64,000 bases of DNA from Aestuariispira ectoiniformans (GCF_025136295.1 NZ_CP062788.1:434001-498000); one strand, 5' to 3'. Positions 18,243 through 28,414 are shown, numbered from the stretch's first letter. Notes: generated by a model not told the origin, from the letters alone. Translations and numbers: made by a program.

Positions 18243-18261
18243 GGGCTTTCCGGTGGCTTTC
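18222..18261 (-). terminator. hairpin after the SMP-30 gene
   Basis: GAAAGCCACCG and CGGTGGCTTTC form a perfect 11-bp stem with an 18-base loop that itself contains AAAGC/GCTTT. It lies 35 bp beyond the stop of the SMP-30-like gene. The stem ends in TTTC but no long T-run follows, so termination may be partial. It overlaps the rimP promoter. Confidence 0.5.
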
Positions 18262-18295
18262 AAAACAAGGTGAAGCAAGGGGTGAATTTAGCCCC

Positions 18296-19240
18296 CTACA
18301 GCGGCAAATCGACCTTCTGGATCGAGAAGGGAAGCTTGGCCGGTTGGGGACCGTCCTTGACAAAAAGCTTGTTCAACTGCCCCTCGACCAGCCAGGCCTT
18401 TCCACCCTGGATTGCGACCGTGGTTGGCGCGATAAAGCCGTCTTTGACGACATCGATATCCGCCTTGTCCGCACTCAGCGAAAGCCGGGTCAGCGCCCCG
18501 TTGCCTTCCACCAGCAACAGACGATCCTTGGACAGGGTCTTCAGGCCATCAGCCAGAACCAGAGGCCGGTCTGTCGTCATTTTGCGCACAGACGATACAT
18601 CGCCCTCGTCATTAAGGCTGAGCCGATACAGCCCGCCTTCCACATAGGTCACCACATAGAGGGTATTGTCATCGGTAAAGGTCAGCCCGTTCAGACCGAA
18701 TTGCGCCGTCTGGAAGCGATCGTCCCGGAACATGACCTCCAGTTTGTCCGCTCCCGGCTTCAGGCGCAGAATGCGCGGCGCGAAGGAATCCGTCACGTAG
18801 ACAGCACCCTTTGAATCCATCGCGATATCATTGCAGAAACCGCCACCCGGCAGGGCGTAGCGCCCCTTGTCCGCACCGGTTGCCGCATCGAAAGCCAACA
18901 GGGCCGGTTTCGCATGGCCCGTCAGACGCCCGACACCCGGGTCGGAGGAACAGACCCAAAGGGTTCCCTTGTTTTCATCCAGCAACATGCCGATGGCTGA
19001 CACAAGACCATTGCTTCCCGCCTTGATAAAGGGTTCTGCCTGGGTAGCGCCGGGCTGACGGCGAAAGATCCGTCCTTCGTAGACGCTGCCGACATAGGCC
19101 GTGCCGTCGGAGGCCATGGTGATACCTTCCGGGAAAGTCGTCTCCCCCGGGAGGGTGAAGGCATCTTCCGCCTGGGCCGCGCAGGACAGGCCGAGCGCCA
19201 CAAGCGTCCCGGCGACAAAGCTTTTGGGGGGAAATCTCAT
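18296..19240 (-). CDS. periplasmic SMP-30/gluconolactonase-like beta-propeller protein
   Basis: A 314-residue protein with a Sec signal peptide (about 1-24, ending SCAAQA) and repeated propeller-blade strands, such as LPGETTFPEGITMASDGTAYVGSVYEGRIFR, GGGFCNDIAMDSKGAVYVTDSFAPRILRL and FGLNGLTFTDDNTLYVVTYVEGGLYRL. The N-D and D-S-F patterns are those of the SMP-30/strictosidine-synthase-like superfamily, which often hydrolyse lactones with a bound divalent metal. ATG 19240 is preferred to a TTG five codons earlier. An AraC regulator lies directly upstream on the same strand and may control it. Substrate unknown. Confidence 0.8.
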   Translation of the reverse strand: MRFPPKSFVAGTLVALGLSCAAQAEDAFTLPGETTFPEGITMASDGTAYVGSVYEGRIFRRQPGATQAEPFIKAGSNGLVSAIGMLLDENKGTLWVCSSDPGVGRLTGHAKPALLAFDAATGADKGRYALPGGGFCNDIAMDSKGAVYVTDSFAPRILRLKPGADKLEVMFRDDRFQTAQFGLNGLTFTDDNTLYVVTYVEGGLYRLSLNDEGDVSSVRKMTTDRPLVLADGLKTLSKDRLLLVEGNGALTRLSLSADKADIDVVKDGFIAPTTVAIQGGKAWLVEGQLNKLFVKDGPQPAKLPFSIQKVDLPL

Positions 19241-19337
19241 TTTCTGTCGTCCCAATCAGTGAAAACCGTTGGAAGACAATGACATGATGATCGGGGGCAG
19301 CGTCGAAGCAATCAGCCCAAAATCAGTCAGGATCGGC

Positions 19338-20234
19338 TCAAATTGTCTGTGCCGTGCCTTTTTGATATTCACTGGGCGCCAGACCGAAAACCTCGCGGAA
19401 ACGGCGGGCGAAATAGCCTGAGGATTCATAGCCGCAGCTCAGCGCCACTTCCTGGATGCTCATTTCCGTGCGGCCGAGAAGGTCCCGGGCGCGCCGCATA
19501 CGGGTTTCCGTCAACAGGGTGGTGAAACTTACCTCCCGCTCGCCAAGACGGCGTTTCAGGGTCGAGACACTCATCCCCGCCTCCCGCGCTGCCAGGGCCA
19601 GCGTCCAATTGCGGGCCGGTTCCTGGGCAATGCGGGCCATCAGGCGGTCGATCGGCTCTTCTTCCACAAGCCCCATGTAATGCATGGCCCCCGGCTCATG
19701 CAAAAGCAGCAGCAGAATTTCCTGGATGCGGTGTTCGACCACGGTGGAAAGCGCAATGCCTTCCTCCTTACCGCTGCGCACGAAATGCATGATCGCACTC
19801 CACAAAGGCGGGGTGGGATGCACATTCATGCAGGGCGTTTCCGGACGCGGGTGGTGCTGGCGCATCGCCTCGATCTCACCATGATAGGCCTGACGGAAAT
19901 TTTCCAGCAGCGGTCCGCGCACCTCGATCATCATGGACAGATAGAGTCCGGTTTCCTCGTCAGGGATATTCACGGCATCACACCGCAGGCCCCGCGGCAT
20001 CAGCATCACCATGCCCGGCCCGCATTCCTGAACAAAGCCGCCCGCGTGGATTTCCTTGGACCCTTTGATGATCAGCCCGATCAACGGAGTTTCCAGCGTA
20101 ACATCCGCCACCCGTTCGCGGCGGCGGAATTTGAAGGCGCTGACATCGCTGATCTGCTGGCGCACTTCATCATCCCAGTCCTGCGGCAGGTCGATAAAGC
20201 TTTCCAGCGCCGAAAAAATATGACGTCCGTCCAT
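19338..20234 (-). CDS. AraC-family transcriptional regulator
   Basis: A 298-residue regulator. The N-terminal part (about 1-180) looks like the AraC_N/cupin-type sensing domain (VTLETPLIGLIIKGSKEIHAGG). The C-terminal 100 residues carry two helix-turn-helix motifs, with LALAAREAGMSVSTLKRRLGEREVSFTTLL and the strong MSIQEVALSCGYESSGYFARRFREVFGLAPSEYQK signature. ATG 20234 is chosen because GGGAG precedes it; an upstream ATG is at 20252. Its target is probably the adjacent SMP-30 gene or the divergent membrane protein, by inference from position. Confidence 0.9.
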   Translation of the reverse strand: MDGRHIFSALESFIDLPQDWDDEVRQQISDVSAFKFRRRERVADVTLETPLIGLIIKGSKEIHAGGFVQECGPGMVMLMPRGLRCDAVNIPDEETGLYLSMMIEVRGPLLENFRQAYHGEIEAMRQHHPRPETPCMNVHPTPPLWSAIMHFVRSGKEEGIALSTVVEHRIQEILLLLLHEPGAMHYMGLVEEEPIDRLMARIAQEPARNWTLALAAREAGMSVSTLKRRLGEREVSFTTLLTETRMRRARDLLGRTEMSIQEVALSCGYESSGYFARRFREVFGLAPSEYQKGTAQTI

Positions 20235-20417
20235 GGAGGTCTCCCTTTGCATTCACCCTAAACGAGTGTGAATAGCTTGCAAAGGATTTCCTTTGTGTCT
20301 GTGGGGTTTAGCCTCCCCCAACCCGACGTAATGTCTCTTGCGTGAAAAAAAGCTCCGCTGTTGGGGCGGTGCGGGGTTCGATAAAAAGCTAATCAGACAG
20401 GAACGGTATAGTCCTGG

Positions 20418-20894
20418 ATGAATGGTGAGAGGCCGATGACGGGTCCATTGCAAGACAGACAATCCAGCGCCCCGCGCGAGATGAGCGAGGCGGTCAAAAT
20501 GCATTATCAGGATGCAGGCGACTATCTGCGTTTCGTCAAGAGGCAGGGCTGGCAGATCACCAATTATGTGCTGATGTCGCTCTTCGCGGTCTTTGTTGTG
20601 CATAAGGAACTGCACCCCGCAAAACCCGTGGAGAATTACGGGCTGATGGCACTGGCGACGGTTGCCACGCTGCTGGGCCTGTTTTACCTGCGCTCGATCC
20701 ATAACGCGGCCCGCGATCTGCGCCGGAAGCTGCGCCATATCCATGAAGACTATTTCACGGCGGAAGAACGGGCGCGGCTGCTGATCGACAACGGACCACA
20801 GCGCGCCTATCCGGGCCCGGCCTTCACCTTCACCTTTGTCGGCATTATCGTGACCGGCTGGGCGATCCTGCTTTATCTGCTGTTGCGAAGCTAG
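20418..20894 (+). CDS. small membrane protein of unknown function
   Basis: A 158-residue protein. A charged soluble N-terminus (about 1-45) is followed by hydrophobic segments at about 50-64, 75-95 and 136-156. A basic helix between the last two (RSIHNAARDLRRKLRHIHEDYF) looks cytoplasmic. I do not recognise the family. Translation could also start at the ATG at 20436. It converges on trmB with a one-base gap and is divergent from the AraC gene. Confidence 0.65.
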   Translation: MNGERPMTGPLQDRQSSAPREMSEAVKMHYQDAGDYLRFVKRQGWQITNYVLMSLFAVFVVHKELHPAKPVENYGLMALATVATLLGLFYLRSIHNAARDLRRKLRHIHEDYFTAEERARLLIDNGPQRAYPGPAFTFTFVGIIVTGWAILLYLLLRS

Positions 20895-20895
20895 C

Positions 20896-21585
20896 TCAGC
20901 TCCGCGCCTTCCGGCGGAAATGCAGATAATGGGGAATGCCCGCCAGGGCCTTGGTCTCATAACGGGTCTTGGGCCGGCCCTCCGGGCGCTCGTACCAATC
21001 GCCCGGCCCCTCGTCCAACCAGTCAAAATCACCATGAGTGGAGACATAATAGAGAATCCAGCGCACGTAATCCGCATGATCGCTGGCAACGATCAAATCG
21101 CCGCCATCTTTCAGCAGACGGCTGAAACGCGGCATGTTGTCGGGGCCAATCATACGGCGGAAGTTATGGCGCTTCTTGTGCCAGGGGTCCGGGAAAAGGA
21201 CGAACATCCGGTCCAGGCTGGCATCCGGCAGCTTGTCCATGAGCAGACGCGCATCATCCGCATGCAGGCGCACATTTTCCAGGCCCTCGTCTTCCACATA
21301 GGCCAGCATGCGCGCCACGCCGTTGATAAATGGCTCACAGCCGATAAAGCCCAATTCCGGATGTCGGCCGGCCTGCCAGGCGAGATGCTCGCCCGCGCCA
21401 AAGCCGACTTCAAGCCAGACCTGTTCGGGCTTTTTGCCAAAGAGCGCTTCCATATCGACCTGCTCTGCGCTGAGGTCAGCGGAAAGCTCAGGCAAAAGCG
21501 TTTCGATCAGCTTCTGGTGCCGGTCGCGCAACGGCCGCCCTTTGCGGCGGCCGTAGAATTTTTCAGACTTTTGAATGTCCGACAT
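20896..21585 (-). CDS. trmB: tRNA (guanine-N7-)-methyltransferase
   Basis: A 229-residue SAM-dependent enzyme that makes m7G46 in tRNA. The SAM motif is VWLEVGFGAGEHLAWQA, and the family-specific FVLFPDPWHKKRHNFRRM block and the GGDLIVASDHADYVRWIL motif are clear. The C-terminal RPKTRYETKALAGIPHYLHFRR carries the conserved T-R/Y-E residues. It follows metK on the same strand by 34 bp, so the SAM-making enzyme and a SAM user probably share a transcript. Confidence 0.97.
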   Translation of the reverse strand: MSDIQKSEKFYGRRKGRPLRDRHQKLIETLLPELSADLSAEQVDMEALFGKKPEQVWLEVGFGAGEHLAWQAGRHPELGFIGCEPFINGVARMLAYVEDEGLENVRLHADDARLLMDKLPDASLDRMFVLFPDPWHKKRHNFRRMIGPDNMPRFSRLLKDGGDLIVASDHADYVRWILYYVSTHGDFDWLDEGPGDWYERPEGRPKTRYETKALAGIPHYLHFRRKARS

Positions 21586-21619
21586 ATTTCCAACCTGGAT
21601 GTTTGAAGGAAGGAGGCCC

Positions 21620-22789
21620 TTAGGACAGGGCCGCCTTCAAAGCGTCTACCAGATCGGTCTTCTCCCAGGAGAAGCTTCCGTCAGCACCCGGTGTGCGACC
21701 GAAGTGACCATAGGCCGCCGTCGGTGCATAGATCGGACGGTTCAACTGCAGATGTTCCCGGATGCCGCGCGGGCTGAGGTCCATGACTTCCTGAAGGGCA
21801 CCAGCCAGTTTGGCTTCGTTGACGCGGCCCGTGTCGCCCATATGAACGTAAACGGACAGCGGCTTGGAAATGCCGATCGCATAGGAAAGCTGAATGACGC
21901 AGAAATCGGCCAGTTCGGCAGCAACGACGTTTTTCGCCAGATAGCGCGCCGCATAGGCCGCGGAACGGTCAACCTTTGTCGGGTCCTTGCCAGAGAATGC
22001 GCCACCGCCATGGGGAGCCGCACCGCCATAGGTATCCACAATGATCTTACGGCCGGTCAGACCGGCATCGCCATCCGGGCCACCGATCACAAAGCGACCG
22101 GTCGGGTTGATGTAAAGTTCGCTTTCCGGGCACATCCAGCCCTGCGGCAGAACCTTTTCAATATGCGGACGGACGATCTCGCGAACGTCGGCCTGGCTCA
22201 GATGCTCGGCATGCTGGGTGGAAAGCACGATGGAAGTCGCGCCGACCGGCTTGCCGTCTTTATACTGCAGGGTGACCTGGCTCTTGGCATCCGGCCCCAG
22301 ACCGCTCTCGGGATTGGAATGACGCTCATCGGCCAGCGACTTCAGGATGCGATGCGAGAAGTCGATCGGTGCCGGCATCAGGCTTTCGGTCTCGTTGCAG
22401 GCGTAACCGAACATGATGCCCTGGTCGCCCGCACCCTCGTCCTTGTCTTCGCCTTCGTCAACGCCCTGGGCGATATCGGCGGACTGGTTGTGGACATAGC
22501 AATCCACATTCATGGTCTCCCAATGAAAACCTTCCTGCTCGTAACCGATGGATTTCACCGCTTCGCGGGCCTTGGCGATCATCTCGTCCTTGGTGACTTC
22601 CTGCGCACAACGCACCTCACCGGCCAGCACAACCTGCTGCGTGGTCGCCAGCGTTTCCACCGCAACACGCGAATAGGGGTCCTTGCTCAGGAACAGATCG
22701 ACAATCTCGTCGGAAATGCGGTCACAAACCTTATCCGGATGTCCTTCGGATACGGATTCACTCGTGAACAGATAATCGCCTTTGGCCAT
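21620..22789 (-). CDS. metK: S-adenosylmethionine synthase
   Basis: A 389-residue enzyme making SAM from methionine and ATP. The N-terminal [24 protein letters not shown] block, the [14 protein letters not shown] motif and the [34 protein letters not shown] block (P-loop-like phosphate-binding) are all present. The end, [27 protein letters not shown], is typical. AAGGAG is well placed upstream. I found no known SAM riboswitch in the 209-bp leader, only a GGCCGT/ACGGCC hairpin at 22827-22843. Confidence 0.98.
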   Translation of the reverse strand: MAKGDYLFTSESVSEGHPDKVCDRISDEIVDLFLSKDPYSRVAVETLATTQQVVLAGEVRCAQEVTKDEMIAKAREAVKSIGYEQEGFHWETMNVDCYVHNQSADIAQGVDEGEDKDEGAGDQGIMFGYACNETESLMPAPIDFSHRILKSLADERHSNPESGLGPDAKSQVTLQYKDGKPVGATSIVLSTQHAEHLSQADVREIVRPHIEKVLPQGWMCPESELYINPTGRFVIGGPDGDAGLTGRKIIVDTYGGAAPHGGGAFSGKDPTKVDRSAAYAARYLAKNVVAAELADFCVIQLSYAIGISKPLSVYVHMGDTGRVNEAKLAGALQEVMDLSPRGIREHLQLNRPIYAPTAAYGHFGRTPGADGSFSWEKTDLVDALKAALS

Positions 22790-22826
22790 TTCAGCTATGT
22801 CTCCTTCCCGCTCAAAATCGGGGAAT

Positions 22827-22843
22827 GGCCGTCATTCACGGCC
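22827..22843 (-). promoter_or_regulatory. leader hairpin upstream of metK
   Basis: GGCCGT-CATTC-ACGGCC is a perfect 6-bp stem with a 5-base loop, 38 bp before the metK start. It may be part of a longer leader structure. I could not match it to SAM-I, SAM-II or SAM/SAH motifs, so a regulatory role is only a suggestion. Confidence 0.3.
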
Positions 22844-22998
22844 CGGTCAACGCCAAGGCGGCAGCGGCCGCCAGAAACACAATACCGGATAACGTACTGC
22901 TACCCGGGTCGACCGTTTTTGGCAGGATTATTCGAACGGGTCAACCGAAATATCGAATATTCCACTGAGACGAAACCCGGAAAATATCCCTCATGGGT

Positions 22999-24573
22999 TT
23001 AGTTTTGCCTGCGCCGTACTACCAGAATAACGATCCAGAAACCGGCAAGCACACCTAAAAACAACATGTTACCCGCGCGGCTGTAGAGCGTACGCCCGGC
23101 AATCGGGTCCGGCAGATGAAAATCGAGAACTCCGGCCGAACTCAGCGGCAGGCGGCCCAGCTCCCGGCCATAGGAATCGAAAACGGCGGAAATACCGGTA
23201 TTGGCCGCCCGCACCATGGGCACGCCCTCCTCCACCGCGCGCACCCGCACAATCGCCAGATGCTGGTGTGGCCCCGCCGTCTTGCCATACCAGGCATCAT
23301 TGGTGAGGTTCAGCATCCAGTCGGCGGGTTGATTGGGATTGATCACCGCACCGGGGAAAATCGCCTCGTAACAGATCAGCGGGCTGACCAGCGGCAATCC
23401 CGGCAAAGTCAGGCTGCGCGGCCCGGCCCCTGCGGAATAGTCGGCCACGCCGTGCGCCACCTTGTCGATGGGCAGGATCGATTTCAACGGCACATATTCG
23501 CCGAAGGGCACCAGATGGGATTTGTTGTAATTCTCGACCACCTCACCCTGTTTATCCACGACGACGATGCCGTTGTAATAGCGATAGCCGCGGGGCCGGG
23601 ACGGGTCGGCCTCGCGCCGCGGCGCACCGGTGATCAGCAATCCGTCACGGGGCAGCAGAAAGCCAATGGACTGACGCGCACCCTCGTTCTCTTCCAGATA
23701 GAAGGTCGCCGCCGTCTCCGGCCAGATGATGGTTTTCACGCTGTCCGGGCGGTCTTCCACCGACATGCGCAGCTTGATTTCATAATTCCGGCGCTGAAAC
23801 TCCCGCGCCCATTTTTCCTTTTGCGGAATGCCCGCCTGCACGATGCGCATGTCGGGTGCGGCGTCCAGCGCCAGAGCCGGGGCCTCCGCCAGACGTACGG
23901 CCCCGAAGGAAAGCGAGAGAACCGGCACCAGGATCGTAATCCCCAGCGCCAGAACGCGGGTTGGCCGGTGATCGATCACAAACAGCGCAGGCATGGCGGT
24001 CGTCACCATGACCAGCATACTGACGCCGTAAATCCCGACCAGGGACGCCACCTGGATCATAACGTCCGACGCGGCCCAGCCATGGCCGATCAGGTTCCAG
24101 GGAAAGCCGGTGAACAAAACCCCGCGCAGCCATTCAAACAGGCACCAGGCCAGCACAAAGGCAAAAACCCGGCTGACGGGCTTTTTGAAAAAACTGGCGG
24201 CCAGCGTGGTCAGCCCGGTATAGATTGCCAGGAAGGCGGGCAAGCCCATCGCCGCGAAAGGCACCATCCACCACAGGCGGTCTGAAAAGACGGTCAGCGC
24301 ATGGCTGATCCAGTAGAGACTGAAGACGAAATAGCCGAAGCCGAAAAACCATCCCAGCCAGAAAGCGGTTTTCCGCTTTTCCACCCCGATCATCAGCCAG
24401 ATCAGGCCGGGAAAGCTCAGGAACAGGACCGGCCATGCGCCGACCGGTGGCAGGGCAAGGGTGGCAAAGACACCCAGCAGAAAGGACAAGCCCAGGCGAC
24501 GCCAGCCCGTCAACCGGCCCAAACCGGCCGCAATCGTCATCAACCCGGTCCGGGGCATCGCCAAAACCTGCAT
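22999..24573 (-). CDS. lnt: apolipoprotein N-acyltransferase
   Basis: A 524-residue inner-membrane enzyme adding the third acyl chain to lipoproteins. The N-terminus has six or so membrane helices (about 12-220), followed by a periplasmic nitrilase domain (about 225-490). The three catalytic residues are visible: Glu in IIWPETAATF, Lys in NYNKSHLVPFGEY and Cys in PLICYEAIFPG. A last helix is at 497-517. An internal ATG at 24558 is an alternative start. It lies 23 bp after corC; lnt/corC/ybeY/phoH/miaB linkage is conserved in proteobacteria. Confidence 0.97.
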   Translation of the reverse strand: MQVLAMPRTGLMTIAAGLGRLTGWRRLGLSFLLGVFATLALPPVGAWPVLFLSFPGLIWLMIGVEKRKTAFWLGWFFGFGYFVFSLYWISHALTVFSDRLWWMVPFAAMGLPAFLAIYTGLTTLAASFFKKPVSRVFAFVLAWCLFEWLRGVLFTGFPWNLIGHGWAASDVMIQVASLVGIYGVSMLVMVTTAMPALFVIDHRPTRVLALGITILVPVLSLSFGAVRLAEAPALALDAAPDMRIVQAGIPQKEKWAREFQRRNYEIKLRMSVEDRPDSVKTIIWPETAATFYLEENEGARQSIGFLLPRDGLLITGAPRREADPSRPRGYRYYNGIVVVDKQGEVVENYNKSHLVPFGEYVPLKSILPIDKVAHGVADYSAGAGPRSLTLPGLPLVSPLICYEAIFPGAVINPNQPADWMLNLTNDAWYGKTAGPHQHLAIVRVRAVEEGVPMVRAANTGISAVFDSYGRELGRLPLSSAGVLDFHLPDPIAGRTLYSRAGNMLFLGVLAGFWIVILVVRRRQN

Positions 24574-24596
24574 ATTCCTGTCCGTCAGTTATTTAT

Positions 24597-25508
24597 TCAC
24601 ATTTGATTGGGAAGATTTCGAATTCGTAACAATTTGATCCGGCGCGGGTCACCTTCCATGATCTCGAATTCGACGCCGGATTCCACATGGCGGATGATCT
24701 CGCCACGGGTCGGCACCCGGCCTGCAATATGAAAGACCAGCCCGCCCAGCGTGTCGATGTCTTCGTCGCGCTCTTCCTCGGTCATGAAGGCGCCGAACTG
24801 TTCCTCGAAATCCTCGATATCGAAACGCGCATCGGCGCGGAGCGTCCCGTCGGACAGCTTCGTCACACCGGGGCCCGCGTCCACGTCGTATTCATCCTTG
24901 ATCTCACCGACGATCTCTTCCACCAGGTCCTCAATCGTGACCAGACCGTCGATCCCGCCGTATTCATCCACCACCAGGGCCATATGGCGACGGCTTTCGC
25001 GCATCTGCAGCAACAGGTCCAGCACACGCATACTGGGGGCGACAAACAGCACCTCACGACGCAAGCGGCGCAGGGAAAAGGCGGTTTTGGATTGGGTCGT
25101 CGCGCGCAGCACATCCTTGATATGGACCATGCCGATCATGTCATCGGCGGTGCCGCGATAAATGGGATAGCGCGAATGCGGATTGTCGACCATGGTCCGC
25201 ACCACATCCTCCAGCGGCGTGCTCGCCTCGATGCTGATAATATCGGCACGCGGCACCATCACGTCATAGGCCGTTGTGTCACCGACCTTCAGGATATTTT
25301 CGAGGAGTTGACGTTCATCGGAGGCGATCGGCGTTTCCCGGTCGTCATGTTCCTCCAGAATTTCCTCGAAGGTGTCGCGCAGGTTTGAATCGCCATTGCG
25401 CCCCAATAGCCCGCGCCAGAAATTTTTGAATAAGCCGCCGCGCCTCGGCGGCTCGCTAGACTGTCCGGGCTCGGCTTTATCGCCACTCGATGCCTGAGCA
25501 TCAGCCAT
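24597..25508 (-). CDS. corC: CorC/TlyC-type CBS-domain protein
   Basis: A 303-residue soluble protein. A short disordered N-terminus is followed by a tandem CBS pair (about 75-195; VMVPRADIISIEASTPLEDVVRTM and VLFVAPSMRVLDLLLQMRES), an ALVVDEYGGIDGLVTIEDLVEEIVG motif, and a CorC_HlyC domain (about 215-297). ATG 25508 is chosen because AGGAAC precedes it and the longer frame runs back through ybeY. The family is linked to Mg/Co efflux or envelope function. It starts 10 bp after ybeY. Confidence 0.94.
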   Translation of the reverse strand: MADAQASSGDKAEPGQSSEPPRRGGLFKNFWRGLLGRNGDSNLRDTFEEILEEHDDRETPIASDERQLLENILKVGDTTAYDVMVPRADIISIEASTPLEDVVRTMVDNPHSRYPIYRGTADDMIGMVHIKDVLRATTQSKTAFSLRRLRREVLFVAPSMRVLDLLLQMRESRRHMALVVDEYGGIDGLVTIEDLVEEIVGEIKDEYDVDAGPGVTKLSDGTLRADARFDIEDFEEQFGAFMTEEERDEDIDTLGGLVFHIAGRVPTRGEIIRHVESGVEFEIMEGDPRRIKLLRIRNLPNQM

Positions 25509-25518
25509 GGTCTTGTTC

Positions 25519-26028
25519 CTACTCCTCATCCGGTGGCGTATGGTCGTCCCCGTATGGGTCCGCAATTCCCATGCCCGCCAGCAGTTCGATTTCCAACGCT
25601 TCCATCTCTTCCGCCTCGTCGTCCTCGATATGGTCGTACCCCAACAGGTGGAGCATGCCATGAACCACGAGATGACTTAGATGATGGTTAAAGCTTTTCG
25701 ATTGTTCAAGGGCTTCACGCGCAACAGTTTCCTGCGCGAGCACAATGTCGCCCAGAAGACGCGGCGCATCCGGGACAGGAAAATCATCCTCGCCGGGAAA
25801 GGACAGCACATTGGTCGGCTTGTCCTTACCACGCCAGTCGCGGTTCAATTCCTGCACCATGGCGTCATCGGCCAGAACGAGACTGACCTCCGACGGGCGG
25901 CCCTCACCGGCCCCGCCGGGCGCGGTCCAGGCGCATTCAATCGCCGCCAGACAGACCGCCTCCGCACCCTCGGGCCAGTCCCCCGCAGGGCGCGCGGAAT
26001 CCACCTCGATCTCGGGCAGAGAAGTCAC
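25519..26028 (-). CDS. ybeY: endoribonuclease YbeY
   Basis: A 169-residue metalloprotein involved in 16S rRNA 3'-end maturation and ribosome quality control. The zinc motif H-x3-H-x5-H is visible as [15 protein letters not shown] near residue 130, with the conserved NVLSFP strand before it. I place the start at GTG 26028, whose GTGA overlaps the phoH stop by four bases, a typical coupled start. A longer GTG start at 26043 is possible. Confidence 0.95.
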   Translation of the reverse strand: MTSLPEIEVDSARPAGDWPEGAEAVCLAAIECAWTAPGGAGEGRPSEVSLVLADDAMVQELNRDWRGKDKPTNVLSFPGEDDFPVPDAPRLLGDIVLAQETVAREALEQSKSFNHHLSHLVVHGMLHLLGYDHIEDDEAEEMEALEIELLAGMGIADPYGDDHTPPDEE

Positions 26029-27023
26029 AGGTCCATATCCCACTCGACACCTTCGGCGCGCATATGCTGGTCATAGGCATCAACGATCTTGGAGACCAGC
26101 GGATGGCGCACAACGTCCACCTTGGTAAAGCGAAGGATCGCCACTTCCTCGATCTTGCGCAGGGTCTCAATGGCATCGCGCAGGCCGGATTTCTGCCCGT
26201 GCGGCAAATCCACCTGGGTGATGTCACCGGTGACCACCATGCGGCTGTTCTCGCCCAGACGGGTCAGGAACATCTTCATCTGAACCGGCGTCGTGTTCTG
26301 CGCCTCGTCCAGCAGCACAAAGGCGTTTTTCAGCGTCCGGCCACGCATGAAGGCCAGCGGCGCGATCTCGATGATGCCGTTTTCGATCTTCCGGTTCACC
26401 TGATCGGCAGGCAGCGTCTCATAAAGCGCGTCATAGATCGGGCGCAGATAGGGATCGACCTTTTCCTTCATATCGCCGGGCAGGAAGCCCAGACGTTCGC
26501 CCGCTTCCACCGCCGGACGGGTCAGGATGATCTTGTCCACCTTGCCCGCAACCAGCATGGAAACCGCCATACAGACCGCCAGATAGGTCTTGCCGGTACC
26601 CGCCGGGCCCATGCCGAAAATCAGTTCGCGGTTGCGGATTGCCTCGATATAGGCGGCCTGAACCGGGGTGCGCGCCGCCAATGTCTTGCGCGGCGTGCGA
26701 ATGATCGATTCCTGCTTGCCAAAAAGGTCCTTGGGCGCATCCGCCATGCGCATGGCCGCCGCCACATCCGCGCCTTCCACCGGCTCGCCCGACCGGACCC
26801 GGTCATACAGACGGCTCAACGCATCCTTCGCCAGGCTGACCGCATCCTCCGGGCCGTCGATCGCGACCTGGTTCCCTCTGTTTATCAACGACACGCCCAG
26901 CGCTTTTTCGATCTGCACCAGGTGCTTGTCATGTTCACCAAACAGGGCCGGTAAAAGCCGATTGTCATCAAACTGCAGGAAAACAGGCGCGTTGTCCTGT
27001 GCCGGCGTGTGCGTTGTGGTCAA
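26025..27023 (-). CDS. phoH: PhoH-family ATPase
   Basis: A 332-residue protein. An N-terminal KH-like segment precedes the P-loop ATPase core: Walker [17 protein letters not shown] (about 130-145), Walker [24 protein letters not shown], and the sensor region [14 protein letters not shown]. PhoH/YbeZ proteins partner with YbeY in RNA metabolism, fitting the adjacent ybeY. The start is TTG, inside a TTGA overlap with the miaB stop; no in-frame ATG is available near the N-terminus. Confidence 0.95.
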   Translation of the reverse strand: MTTTHTPAQDNAPVFLQFDDNRLLPALFGEHDKHLVQIEKALGVSLINRGNQVAIDGPEDAVSLAKDALSRLYDRVRSGEPVEGADVAAAMRMADAPKDLFGKQESIIRTPRKTLAARTPVQAAYIEAIRNRELIFGMGPAGTGKTYLAVCMAVSMLVAGKVDKIILTRPAVEAGERLGFLPGDMKEKVDPYLRPIYDALYETLPADQVNRKIENGIIEIAPLAFMRGRTLKNAFVLLDEAQNTTPVQMKMFLTRLGENSRMVVTGDITQVDLPHGQKSGLRDAIETLRKIEEVAILRFTKVDVVRHPLVSKIVDAYDQHMRAEGVEWDMDL

Positions 27024-28414
27024 GCGAGGGCCCTCTTCCTTTCCAGGGGTTCATCTTCCGAACCGGCCATGACCGGCTCGCCGAACAGACTATGACCTTT
27101 GGTTTCCGTAATACGGCATTCGATAATGCTGCCGATCAGACGGTCGGGACCGTCGATATGAACCGGCTGCAGGTAAGGCGACCGGCCCACAAGCTGGCCC
27201 GGCATACGGCCTTTCTTTTCGAACAGGACCGGGATCGTCTTGCCCGGCATGGACTGGTTGAAGGCTGCCTGCTGTGCCTCGAGAAGCTGTTGCAGGCCCT
27301 TCAGGCGTTCGTCCTTGACCGCCTCTGAAAGCTGGTCTTCGACCGCAGCGGCGGGCGTGCCCGGACGGGCGCTGTATTTAAACGAGAAGGCACCGGCATC
27401 ATAGCCGACCTTCTGCACCAGTTTGATGGTGTCCGCAAAATCCTGATCGGTCTCGCCGGGGAAGCCGACGATGAAATCCGACGACAGCGCCAGGTCGGGC
27501 CGCGCCTCGCGCAGCTTGTCCACCAGACGGAAGTAATCATCGGCGGTATGTTTGCGGTTCATCGCCTCCAGCATCCTGTCCGAGCCGCTTTGTACCGGCA
27601 GGTGCAGATAGGGCATAAGCTGCGGCACCTCGCCATGGGCGCGGATCAGGTCGTCATCCATGTCGCGCGGATGGCTGGTGGTGTAACGGATACGCTCCAG
27701 ACCGTCGACATCGGCCAGCGCACGCACCAGACGGCCCAGGCCCCATTCCTTCCCGTCGGCGCCTTCACCGTGATAGGCGTTCACATTCTGGCCCAGCAGG
27801 GTGACTTCACGCAGGCCGGCGGCCACCATGCGGCGGGCCTCGTCGATAATGGACTGCGGACTGCGCGAGGCTTCCGCCCCACGGGTATAGGGCACCACGC
27901 AGAAGGTACAGAATTTGTCGCAGCCTTCCTGGATCGTCAGGAAGCCGGTCACACCGTCCACCTTGGTTTCTTCCGGCAGGAAGTCGAATTTATCCTCGAC
28001 CGGGAAATCCGTATCCAGAACCTTTTCACCGGCAGCCCGGCTGGCCTGGGCGATCATTTCCGGCAGACGGTGATAGGTCTGCGGCCCGAAGACCATATCC
28101 ACCTGCGGCGCACGCGCCATGATCTCTTCGCCTTCGGCCTGGGCGACGCAACCGGCCACCGCCACCAGCATCCGGCCACCACCTTCGGCCTTGCGGTCCT
28201 GCAACGGGCGGATACGGCCCAGCTCGGAATAAACCTTTTCCGCCGCCTTTTCCCGGATATGGCAGGTATTCAGGATCACCATATCGGCGTCATCCATATC
28301 CTGGGAGACTTCATAGCCGATCGGCGCTAGGACATCCGCCATACGCTGGGAGTCGTAGACGTTCATCTGGCAGCCGTAGGTTTTGATGAATAGCTTCTTG
28401 GTGTTGCTGGTCAC
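27020..28414 (-). CDS. miaB: tRNA-2-methylthio-N6-dimethylallyladenosine synthase
   Basis: A 464-residue radical-SAM methylthiotransferase acting on i6A37 of tRNA. The N-terminal UPF0004 domain begins [15 protein letters not shown] and holds three cluster Cys (with NTCHIR and AGCVAQ). The radical-SAM cluster motif is [17 protein letters not shown] (CxxxCxxC). A TRAM domain ends the protein. It heads the miaB-phoH-ybeY-corC-lnt series, each gene overlapping or nearly touching the next. Confidence 0.98.
   Translation of the reverse strand: MTSNTKKLFIKTYGCQMNVYDSQRMADVLAPIGYEVSQDMDDADMVILNTCHIREKAAEKVYSELGRIRPLQDRKAEGGGRMLVAVAGCVAQAEGEEIMARAPQVDMVFGPQTYHRLPEMIAQASRAAGEKVLDTDFPVEDKFDFLPEETKVDGVTGFLTIQEGCDKFCTFCVVPYTRGAEASRSPQSIIDEARRMVAAGLREVTLLGQNVNAYHGEGADGKEWGLGRLVRALADVDGLERIRYTTSHPRDMDDDLIRAHGEVPQLMPYLHLPVQSGSDRMLEAMNRKHTADDYFRLVDKLREARPDLALSSDFIVGFPGETDQDFADTIKLVQKVGYDAGAFSFKYSARPGTPAAAVEDQLSEAVKDERLKGLQQLLEAQQAAFNQSMPGKTIPVLFEKKGRMPGQLVGRSPYLQPVHIDGPDRLIGSIIECRITETKGHSLFGEPVMAGSEDEPLERKRALA

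Noticed and set aside
22790-22998. SAM-responsive riboswitch before metK
   Set aside because: I looked for SAM-I, SAM-II and SAM/SAH core sequences and found none I could defend.
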